A stretch of 64,000 nt of DNA from contig NC_051142.1 in assembly GCF_014839805.1 (NCBI RefSeq), forward strand, positions 372,001 to 436,000, read 5' to 3'. The position numbers and the translations under genes were made by a program. Position 1 is the first letter of the stretch; each line of letters begins with the position of its first letter. Positions 24,840 to 41,083 of this stretch are shown here, piece by piece. Under the pieces are notes generated by a model, which was not told where the DNA came from, did not search any database, and saw only the letters and a program-made list of their open reading frames with translations. This DNA is from Manduca sexta. Taxonomy: Eukaryota; Arthropoda; Insecta; Lepidoptera; Sphingidae.

Positions 24840-25118
24840 TTATAATTACTGAATTTATAGGGCTTAAAACAATAATACGATTTTTACATCCATTTTTTTT
24901 TATTACAGATACTAAGAAAACAGAAAAATCGTCACAGTCATCCAAAGGATACCCATTGCTGAACACAGAACTCTCACCAAGATTTCCTTTCCAAACTGTT
25001 GAAGATGACCTGCTTCTGACACCTAATAATGTAAGTATGATAATATGTTGAATATAATATAATGTACTATTCGCAATTTGAAAATTATTTTTAATATACA
25101 ATAGATATTTTGTACAAC

Positions 25119-25195
25119 ATGATGACCAGACCTTCAGGTCTCCCTCAACAGAGCTTGAACCCAATCAAATCATGTTGACCAACACTCACGTCTGA
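25119..25195 (+). ncRNA. Intronic box C/D snoRNA, copy 4
   Basis: 77 nt from box C (25119-25125) to box D (25192-25195). It has extra bases in the middle (GAGCTTGAACCC for GAGCGAACCC), between the two guides; guides and boxes are intact. Box D ends 71 nt before the acceptor at 25266. The terminal stem is poorer than in copy 2. Confidence 0.83.
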
Positions 25196-25502
25196 TTAAA
25201 ACTAGAGAAACGTAACCAAAATTATTTACTAGAAAATTGTATTAACAATCTTTTATTTATTTTCAGATCATCAATTGCATTGGAAGTCATTAGAAAGAGA
25301 AATTTATAATGTAAGTATTTTGATTATGCACAAATTTCTACTACTTTTTACATATTACCATGCATGCAGATACTAAATTAGGTATCATAAAAGTAAAAAC
25401 TTTCTTTCTATGACATGGGATATCATTGGGCATCGCAAATCTATGTCGACGACGATGTCAAACTATCTTTGCTTTGTAAATATGTTTGCTATTTGTTATT
25501 AT

Positions 25503-25615
25503 GCTGGCACCACACTTGTCAAATTTGAGCAAATATAGATATAAGAACACAAAGTCGATATTGTCTTGCCAAAAGGTGCAAATATTTGGACGAATACGCC
25601 AAGTGTAGTGCCAGC
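25503..25615. mobile_element. Short fold-back MITE in the host gene's last intron
   Basis: GCTGGCACCACACTTG at the left and CAAGTGTAGTGCCAGC at the right are inverted copies with one mismatch; further inward CAAATAT recurs inverted. 113 bp, non-coding. Confidence 0.65.
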
Positions 25616-26193
25616 TTCAGATAAAAAGCTACCAACCGCCGCTCATCACGCGTTTCGTTCCTATGGGTGTGCGTTTCGTAGCGCACGCTTTTAAAAACGA
25701 GACGCAGGGCGCAGGCGTCGCCTCCTCGGTTATATAGACTCACTACAAGATAAACTAAACTGCTTGAAAATTGCTGTATCTACTGCCGGTTTCTAGGCCA
25801 CTCGGAAGTCTTGTTTTTTGCATGCTTACAATACTGTACTGTATCAGATCAAAGATTGAAATTGGGTTCGTTTATTTAAATAATGGCCGTTGGGGCGGCG
25901 TCGTTATATATAACAAATTATCTAACCTTGTGGCTTGTTTTTATTTTTCTGGTGTTATGTAGTTTACACACATTCAATTTTTCACATTACGTACAATCGA
26001 AATCTACTTTGTATTACAAGATTTTGTTATTGTTCCAGGTACATAGAGTGCACTAAGAAACAAGAATGGAATCTTTATGCATTGGCCAAAAAAGCTGATG
26101 AAAATAAAACCCTGGTCTACCTTACTGAGTTAGTAAAGCACCTTAACTAACATACTGAAGATGCTCCAATGCTCCGAGACAGCCTAAATTCAA

Positions 26194-26199
26194 AATAAA
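26194..26199 (+). terminator. Poly(A) signal of the snoRNA host gene
   Basis: AATAAA in the last exon, followed within about 20 nt by the likely cleavage site. Confidence 0.6.
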
Positions 26200-26441
26200 G
26201 CTTGCTATGCTCACAAAGCATTGAGTATTGTAACATCTTTACAAATTATCCAAATGGTACCATATTACCTTGAGAAAGGAAATAAAAGATATGAAGTGTC
26301 ATATTTCCCATCATATGTATTAGTGCAGAATGGGAAACAAGACTGCTACATAGAAAAACAAGACATGGCGATAACTGAATGCGAAGGAAAACTCAAACTC
26401 CGATCAATTATGAATGTTACTTTATAGTCATTAAAATTGTT

Positions 26442-26457
26442 CCCCCCCCCCCCCCCC
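26442..26457 (+). repeat. Poly-C run
   Basis: About 16 consecutive C residues, an unusual homopolymer for this AT-rich region and a likely spot for length error. Confidence 0.85.
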
Positions 26458-26539
26458 TGCCAGTAAATGGGGATATCACGGTGCATCTGGACACAGCAAT
26501 TGCAAATAAAAAGGGACAGTGATAGCTGCTAAACTCTAG

Positions 26540-27010
26540 TTTAGCTCAATGGGATACTCAAACTAGAAACCGATGACCACTTCATGTACCTGGGTTCTGG
26601 CATTACCAACAACGGATCTAGCAAAGCTAATGTGGACACTAAAAGCTAGAGACCGCCATCGCGTAGATGCCTTTGAAATGTGATGCTGCAGGAATGCACC
26701 AAATTCTATGGAGGGCATTTAGGACCAACCTCTATCCTCGAAAAGCTAAAGCTTGACAAAAAACCGACGCTCTCCAAAATTTGTCTGAGGAAAATCCTTG
26801 AGTTTCTTAACCATATCGCCCGCAAACCAGGTCATGACCTCCAGAAATTGATAATGACCAGACGAATTGAGGGCAAGAGATCGAGAGGCAGAATTCCAAT
26901 GCGCGGAATCTGATCCGCACCATATTCAACATTAATTTAGCTGAAGCTGTTCAAGTCGCAGATGGCACATCTTGCGCGAAGAATTGTTTCCCTAATGACC
27001 CACTACCTTG
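26540..27010 (+). mobile_element. Non-LTR retrotransposon remnant (C-terminal reverse transcriptase region)
   Basis: Broken frames give HFMYLGSGITNNGSS, then LNHIARKPGHDLQKLIMTRR and IEGKRSRGRIPM. These match the order of the end of RTE/Jockey-type polyproteins (YLGS.I, then a LL.HI.R...D.L...I..G...GKR.RGR motif). Several stops and frame changes make it a fossil. Confidence 0.7.
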
Positions 27011-27019
27011 TGCTTTGGG

Positions 27020-27570
27020 GAATCGCTGCAAGGAAAGTGGTACTCAGTTCATACTTTACACATCAGAAAGATGAAAGCTCCTGACATGACTGCGCTTTGC
27101 GGCAAATGTTCCTGTTACTACAGCCGTTGTTTGAATAGGCGTTTTTAAAAATTAAGTTTTTTGTTATAATATATTGTTTATCTATAATAATAGATATTTA
27201 AAAATAGACTATAGTATTATTTATATTAGCAATATTATCAAATAGGTATTGGCTTCGATACTTCAAAATATGCATTCAATAGTATTGATAGGTTTTGGTT
27301 AAAACCAATAGTTTTCACAATATTAGGTATCTCATTGTTCTGAGAATATTCATACTATTGAATGCATTACTATTACAATAGTATCAACAGTATTGGCATG
27401 TGAATAATATCGATGGACCATTGCTCTCACCTTCACTATCGATAGATAATCGATAATCTATCAATAGCTGATTATTGATATGCAACAATACACTAAACTA
27501 CTTGTTTATTCCAAAATATTTACTAAGAATGACTATAATTTTTGCCTGACGCTCAAAGTGGGCATAAAAT
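27020..27570. other. No gene seen
   Basis: AT-rich, with loosely repeated CAATAGTATTG and ATCGAT stretches that are partly inverted relative to each other (27200-27480). No coding signal or recognisable element was found. Confidence 0.5.
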
Positions 27571-27576
27571 TGGTAA

Positions 27577-27850
27577 TTTAAGGTGGTAGCTCAAGGTCCA
27601 TTTTCATACATTTTGTTTCGGCTTTAATCTGGGTAACTAAACAAGTATTGGCAAGTAAAGAATTTAAATTCACGTCTAGTTAGTGATTAGTTCTCGCAGT
27701 TGAAGAAAATGTAAAAATAATTAATAATCATGGATATTTCTGCCTTTAAAATTTCGTCATATTAAATTTTAAAGGCCGAAATATCCATGATTATTAATTA
27801 TTTTACGTTTTTCTTCAACTGCGAAAATAACTACCCTACCACTAATTCGG
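27577..27850. mobile_element. Fold-back repeat family Y, copy 2 (both arms)
   Basis: The left part is nearly identical to 15599-15795. From 27695 to 27823 the sequence folds on itself: arms of about 60 bp, beginning CGCAGTTGAAGAAAATG and ending TTTTTCTTCAACTGCG, around a short centre. The outer ends GGTGGTAG and CTACCCTACC may be the true termini. Confidence 0.65.
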
Positions 27851-28039
27851 CATTGTCATTGCCTATACCGAACAGCTAGCATATATTTGTTTAATATATT
27901 ACGCAAGCGTATCAACTCACCTCACCCGGAAGTTGTGCTTTGCAAACAGACATTTAGAAAAAAGTATTTATTATAATAAAAAAAAAAGTTTAAAGACTTT
28001 GAAAGAGTTTTATTCATACATGCCTTTTATCTCCGAGGA

Positions 28040-28225
28040 GATAAGGTAGAGGAACTAATGCACCCACCGTTCACCATGTTGTGTAAAACATTTGAAAGTG
28101 TGATTGGAGGCGAACTTACCTGCATTTTGGGTAAACTGGGCTTATACTAAATATAAAAACCTAATATCACTGCTGGACCCTGGATTGGAACCCGAGAGCT
28201 CAAATGCAGTATACATTACAAATCA
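28040..28225 (-). repeat. SINE-like remnant, reversed
   Basis: CTGGACCCTGGATTGGAACCC reads, reversed, as a decayed B box (GGGTTCCAATCC). The flanking body resembles the family Z SINEs in order. Low similarity. Confidence 0.35.
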
Positions 28226-28822
28226 CCACCCAAAACAATCATGAATTCTTAGCAGTTGGCAGTTATCTTAGAATTTGTAACGAGGGATGGCGATTCTTTC
28301 CGAAAAACATCTTTTCGTAAATCGATTCTAATCGATCTGAGAAATTAATTTAGTCAAAAAAATGATCTAAAATATAATTTTTTTTATAATCGATATATTT
28401 TCCGATTTTTCTTTTGAGTTCCTATTTTAGAAAATGGGAAATAAAAAGGTCTCCATAATATTCAATCTTTAATCATTGTAAACTGTTTTTTACCTAACTA
28501 TGAGGTATACAAAAAGACATTTATTTCAGAAATTGATTAATGACGACCTTCGTAGTAATTTTATAGCTCGATAAAGTTAAATTACAATTTTTCAAGGATG
28601 CAATATCAATTTTCTGGATCGATTCAGTACTACGCATAGATTTAAACAATAGGTATTTTTGCTCCAAAAAACCGATCCTTTGCTTGATATGGCTATTAAT
28701 AATATGATTGAAAGCAAAGAGACCAGTAGGTCATTCGCTTTACAACTTTAGCTTGTGAGGGTTTTCTTTGTGTAATAATAGATGAAAACAAACAATCCTT
28801 TATCATAAAACAGTATATTAAG
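28226..28822. other. Region downstream of RPF1, no gene seen
   Basis: AT-rich. Possible minus-strand poly(A) signals for RPF1 lie near 28518, but none is close to the stop at 28823. Confidence 0.4.
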
Positions 28823-31800
28823 CTATAAGAAAAATCGTCTGCGCGAAGTTTCCATCTGGTGTCGACGGCCTGCGATGATCCATTCGTAATCTCCACGCTT
28901 GGAGTCGAATGTGCCCTGCTGCAGCGAAATCAGCTTGAGTGTGAATCTGGGACCCAGCTCGCGCAGCTTGGCGCGTTTGCCGTCTGAGGTGAACTCGTAT
29001 CTGGGAAATAGATAATATTACATTATACATAGCTTTTAAACAATATTATAAGCACAAATAAAAACTGTTTTTGTTTCTGATTACTTACACAGGAATTCTA
29101 TAAGTGTCTCAATAAATAAGTCTATTTTACTTGATTAATAATAAATATACTTAGGAAAATAGTGCCAAATCTTAGCTTTTTCTTCTATAAATAACATTTA
29201 CAGTTTCTAGGTATTCAGCTATAAATATTATACATTGGTTTTAATAGATGTAACTGGTTAGCTTCGGCTCCATAGATAACTTATACAGCTATGCCATCTT
29301 CATTCCCTATGTATAACGCAATGTGTAATATTCACTCTCAAGTATTGTATGATTGATGACCTAACGATGTCTTCTGCTACATAAACTACCCACCGATGAT
29401 GCCTAAAGAATATGTAGTCGCGTTGGTTGTGGAAGGTGACTGCGCGCCGGCCACGGAACTGTGGCTCGTAGTGGAACAGCGCGCCAAGCATGCGCCCCAC
29501 CGTCAGACCCAGCCGCGTGCTGAAGTTGTTCAGTATCACCTGCCGTGTTGTCATTATAAATTACATATAGCTCCTTAAAATCTTATGATAGAATTTTAGT
29601 TATAATATTTGAAAAATGTGTTGACAAATACTTTATATGAACTGACAGTCAGCTAATGCGCACAATTTTGCTCACCATACATTATGTGTAATTAAGAAAA
29701 CACTTCATCCCCTAAACAGGTCAAATCTGATCTGGCATAGGGCTCAATAAGCTTGAAATAAGTATATGTTAAAATAAGAATAAACTGTTGACTGGAATTA
29801 TTATTTGCCAATCATCAAGGAAACAACATTGAACCACAAAAGAGTAAGGTAACAGCACCCACCTCTGGCCTATGAGTAGTGATTTCTTTATAATCCTTCC
29901 TCAATTCTGCAGTTATCTTACAGCTGGAGAGCCTGAAGTGGGCCGTGGGTCCGTCTGGCAAGTGGATCAGTAGGAAACCGTTAGGCTGCTTCTGATTCTC
30001 ATTTACAATGATTACATCTGTCACGTCTTCCCGGATTGCTGACTGTACTATACGTTTTACTGATGACCTGAGTTTAGAAGTAATGTTAATTAGAAAATTT
30101 AAAGATATTCAAAATATATGGAGCTTTTGAGCCCACGACATGCAAATTAATCTCAAATATTTACAGCAGTAAGACGGTAACAATTTACAGATTTATCGGT
30201 AACAAAACATGTTATTTTTTTCAAAGATGTGTATGAAACCCTAAAAATCTGACTTTACACACACACACACACACACATGCTTCACGTATTTATGCCCGAA
30301 AGTTTATGCAGAGGCGCAACCAGAGCACCCTCTTTCCGCCAAGTGTGTTCTATCCCATGATGTAATAGAGGGCGAGTCTATTGGCATATTCTACACTCCA
30401 GCAGCCTATACTGAGCAGAAAAATCCAAATATCACTTTGCTCGACCCTGGATTCAAACCCAGAACCTTAGAGCACTGCTGTACTGAAATTCTGACTTCAC
30501 TCCAGGGCCGTAGCTAGGGGGGGCATTGAGGGGCAATGCCCTACCTTAAAATGCTAATGCCCTACCTTAAAATACTAATGCCCTACCTTAATAATCAACA
30601 AAATTGTACATTACGACTCAATGAATATATATGGAGCAGCGGTTTCATTTCACGATTTGGAAGTTGGTCCCATAGTAAGAGTTATTCGTATTGATGGGTG
30701 AAACACCCTCTTTCGAGATTTATGGGAATTTTGTTACAATCTGTATATTACCTTAACAATTACATAAGTTAATTAGCCTTTTTTTTTTTTTGCTCATCTT
30801 CACATTTTAAGGAAACCAAAAATCGATTGAGCAGATCAGATCTAGTGACATTTTTATTTCCGCCCTGCTTGTAAAAACAGCTGCCCTACCTTAAATTCAA
30901 GTCTAGCTAAGGCCCTGCTTCACTCCAAGAACAAACTCATGCAGCTAGATCTGCAAGCTCCAATTTAAAACTAAAAATATAATTGGAGTTTCATCTTCTG
31001 AACAAATCAAATCTGATCTGACATACGGCTAGATCTAGTCTTCCTGTCTGAAAGATTTCTGACTGAAGTTTATTTCTATTTTAATAGAAATAAACTTCAT
31101 ACAGAGATTATAACTTACTAATCATCAAATAAACAATACCATTGAACCACAAAAGCTAGTAAATTTATTACACTCACCTCTGCCTATATCTAGAGATAGA
31201 GTTGGGTATGATCCTCATCAGCTCTTTGCCAAATATCCTAGTCTTATTGTGCGGGTTGTCCGAGTATGTTATAAGGACTTTTGGTTCATAAGAATTCTGG
31301 TAGTATGAGGACAATTCGTCAAGTTCCATGTCTTTTTGTGCCTGGAAAAAATAGTTATAGCTATTGCTTGTCACTTTATACTTATGTTGCTTTTATAAAC
31401 TGCATTTACAGACTGAGAGCCCTGTATGTTTTAATATGATGTCATTTGGCTAAAATATAACAAATTAAGTTTTTTTTTTAATATGTAAAAGCCATCATTA
31501 TTCCCTTTTTGAATTATGGATGTTAGACATTTTTTTTAGTTACAAAATTTGTTAATATTTGCATTACCAATAATCATACTCTTATGATTGAATTTTGACT
31601 TGAATGTTTTATTTAGATCCATAATATAGACATCTTAGTAGTTCAATTAATAAAGTATTACCTCTTCCTGCTCCTCGACCTCCACATTGGCCAGCATAGT
31701 CTCATCCTTCTCTCGGAGTGATTCGAGTGTGTGGGGTATCTTTTTTGGCACGTCATCTCCTTCTTGTTTCTTCTCTAACTTACGTCTAGACATAACATAT

Positions 31801-32064
31801 TTCTTAATTAGTCTAATAAAAAATCATTTAATCTATGACTGTACTAATTAGAACTAATTTACGTAGGTTTTTCGTGAAACCTTTGCTGCTTTATAGATGA
31901 TTTACTAGATTTACGTTTACATATATGTTTCAAAGGGGTAAATTTTGACGGAATCTAAAATATTAATTCACTACTTACCGTCTTTCTTCGTAAAAATACA
32001 AAAATTAAACAAGCAATCCACATTCTAACCATACTCACTTTTTTTTATCCTTTCCGCGAGCCAT
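28823..32064 (-). CDS. Rpf1: Ribosome production factor 1 (RPF1, Brix domain), complete
   Basis: A nucleolar factor needed for large-subunit (pre-60S) rRNA processing. Exons, in order on the minus strand: 32039-32064, 31662-31785, 31341 down to 31178, 29863-30067, 29394-29539 and 28823-29000; every junction is GT-AG and phases join, giving about 280 residues. Residues 1-50 are a Lys-rich start ([18 protein letters not shown]). The Brix domain starts at about residue 70: [17 protein letters not shown], then [70 protein letters not shown] and [20 protein letters not shown], ending YEWII...TSRRRFFL. The protein is shorter than human RPF1, mainly at the N-terminus. It lies 725 bp downstream of the EFTUD2 stop on the same strand. 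Unlike EFTUD2 it has no frame breaks. Introns 3 and 4 share related sequence. Confidence 0.95.
29696..29874 (-). repeat. Intron 4 start of RPF1, paralogous to intron 3 start
   Basis: Blocks shared in order with 30988-31190: AGGCCAGAGGTGGGTG over the splice donor, CTTTTGTGGTTCAATG, TTGATGATT, and the distal CAGATCAGATTTGA ... GATGAA. Each copy lies immediately after a donor site. Confidence 0.55.
30257..30276 (+). repeat. AC dinucleotide microsatellite
   Basis: About ten uninterrupted AC units in RPF1 intron 3. Confidence 0.9.
30290..30490 (-). repeat. tRNA-derived SINE relative, family Z, reversed
   Basis: Reversed body TATCCCATGATGTAATAGAG and CGCCAAGTGTGTTC, and a decayed B box (CTGGATTCAAACCCAG). 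It lies in RPF1 intron 3. Confidence 0.6.
30515..30920 (+). repeat. Retroelement fragment with short tandem units
   Basis: A unit of about 20-21 bp containing TAATGCCCTACCTTAAAAT occurs about three times at 30535-30593, and CTGCCCTACCTTAAATTC recurs at about 30881-30898. The flanking GGGCCGTAGCTAGGGGGGGC is typical of dispersed insect repeats. No coding capacity. Confidence 0.45.
30988..31190 (-). repeat. Intron 3 start of RPF1, paralogous to intron 4 start
   Basis: See the partner at 29696-29874. This copy also contains a perfect 36-bp hairpin (31064-31099) where the partner has only imperfect inverted similarity. Confidence 0.55.
31064..31099. repeat. Perfect hairpin, 17-bp arms, 2-nt loop
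   Basis: TGAAGTTTATTTCTATT, then TT, then its exact reverse complement, in RPF1 intron 3. Confidence 0.95.
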
Positions 32065-32404
32065 TACTTCTGTTTAAATTATCACAAATAACCCAATAAA
32101 GACTTCTAATACTTTAAGTGTATTAATATTGTTATTGAAAACTTTTTTATCTAAATTATTTTCACGCGGTCATTTGATAAACACGCTCACGCTGTTAATT
32201 TATTTTGACAAATGACAGATGATACTTGACATCGAAGTTTATGCTACAGGCTGTATGGCTGAGAGCCTTTGCCTTCTCCTTAAGGAGTAAATCAAACCAA
32301 AAAAAAAAAAAAGTTTATGCTACATATTGACCATAAACAAAGCTTAATGTGTGGATAAAACAATTTTAGCCATAATATTATATTCAATAATAATTATTAT
32401 TATA

Positions 32405-32530
32405 TTGAAGATTAGCGACTCGCCCCGGCTTCGCATAGGTTTCATTAATTATCATAGCCACATAACTTCAAGTGGTATCTTTACCTAAAAAATCCTCTAA
32501 AATGGCTTCAGCCGTTTTGGAATATATAGG
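32405..32530 (+). repeat. Dispersed retroelement fragment
   Basis: GCGACTCGCCCCGGCTTCGC and TGGCTTCAGCCGTTTTGG are hallmarks of a repeat scattered through lepidopteran genomes (from memory, not searched). It lies between RPF1 and EFTUD2, after an A-run at about 32300. Confidence 0.5.
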
Positions 32531-32660
32531 GCACACTATTATTGAAAACATTGAGGAATGGTAACTTGCCGGTTCAAGGTTGATCCCAGCCGAGGATCCC
32601 AGCTAGCATATTACAATTTATAGGTAATCAAAAGATCAAACACAGTCAATTAAAATTCCT

Positions 32661-32666
32661 TTTATT
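32661..32666 (-). terminator. Poly(A) signal of EFTUD2
   Basis: TTTATT on the plus strand, i.e. AATAAA on the minus strand, 123 nt after the EFTUD2 stop codon. Confidence 0.65.
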
Positions 32667-32788
32667 AAAATCCATATCGCATTGGAATGAGTCACGTGGG
32701 CGTACATCGAGATTGCCTATATTACATTACATATATCAATACTATAAACCATAATTTGGCGAGTCTACCAACTCGTAAACCAGGTACA

Positions 32789-40420
<7,632 letters not shown>

Positions 40421-41083
40421 CTTATCTGTATATCGACAATAATACTCTAAAAATTCACATAAAACAAATTCAAAACAAACACCGCTCGCTTTGAACGCCA
40501 CAAATAAAATTATAACCTCAAATTTTATAGTAGAGATGTCATACCAGTCGATACTATCGATTTACATCATGAATATCATTTGAAATACCTATTCCTTATC
40601 AGTTTGCTCCACAGACCACATCATAAAAAGTCATGTTTTATTTCATTGCCTCTTTTTAGATAAAGGCAAAGATTTATAAATTGAAAATATAGCACCTAAT
40701 GTCGTTAAAAACTATAATTATTAATAATTTGCTGGGGCCAAAACATCGCAATGACACTAAAGCCATAGTATCGAGACTTTTCTTATCCCTATCAAGAATG
40801 TGGCATAAAAATACCATTGGCAAATTAAAAACTGGCTAGCTGTTATGATTTCAATCTTAGTACTTAATTCACGTACGATAAAATAATAGCCACGTAGGCT
40901 ATTATTTTATCTGGATTTTACTAATAATTTTGTAAGTTATATTAAGAAATATTTAGTAATATTTATTTCAGAACGATATGTTATTTATTCTATATTCCTT
41001 TATTTTTTATAAGTGCAACATTTGAAATGTTTATAGAATGTTGCCTATGATAATCTGACTGACAAGTTCTTTTCAATACAAAA
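40421..41083. promoter_or_regulatory. Divergent promoter region of EFTUD2 and NOC4
   Basis: 663 bp separate the two start codons, which face away from each other. No TATA box is clear. The region also holds a perfect 15-bp-arm hairpin (40877-40911). A shared bidirectional promoter is inference from geometry. Confidence 0.5.
40877..40911. repeat. Perfect hairpin, 15-bp arms, 5-nt loop
   Basis: GATAAAATAATAGCC, ACGTA, GGCTATTATTTTATC, in the intergenic region about 170 bp upstream of NOC4's start codon. Confidence 0.95.

Larger units (their letters stand above)
23728..26215 (+). ncRNA. Spliced snoRNA host gene, apparently non-coding
   Basis: Short exons with good GT-AG borders: 23728-23772, 24221-24259, 24615-24665, 24909-25030, 25267-25310 and 26039 to about 26215, with AATAAA at 26194-26199. 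The first exon or exons are probably in the gap. Joined exons have stops in all frames; only the 122-nt exon is open throughout, with no recognisable domain, and the last exon holds a 36-codon open tail. Introns 2-5 as counted here each carry a near-identical box C/D snoRNA ending 69-73 nt before the acceptor, the usual position for splicing-dependent intronic C/D RNAs; the preceding intron has another candidate. This matches genes such as UHG or GAS5, whose exons are by-products and whose introns are the product. The last intron (25311-26038) holds a MITE but no snoRNA that I can see. Start and exon 1 are unknown. Confidence 0.75.

Noticed and set aside
24078..25195. Regularly spaced 75-bp repeats resembling a CRISPR or satellite array
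   Set aside because: Units are hundreds of bp apart, each within its own intron, with snoRNA boxes and fixed distance to splice acceptors; the host is a eukaryote.
25311..26038. Sixth snoRNA in the host gene's last intron
   Set aside because: No box D/box C pair about 70 nt before the acceptor at 26038; only a MITE and AT-rich sequence were found.
26039..26150. Additional C/D snoRNA (CTGATGA ... CTGA) in the last host exon
   Set aside because: Lies in an exon rather than an intron, the spacing is too short, and no terminal stem is visible.
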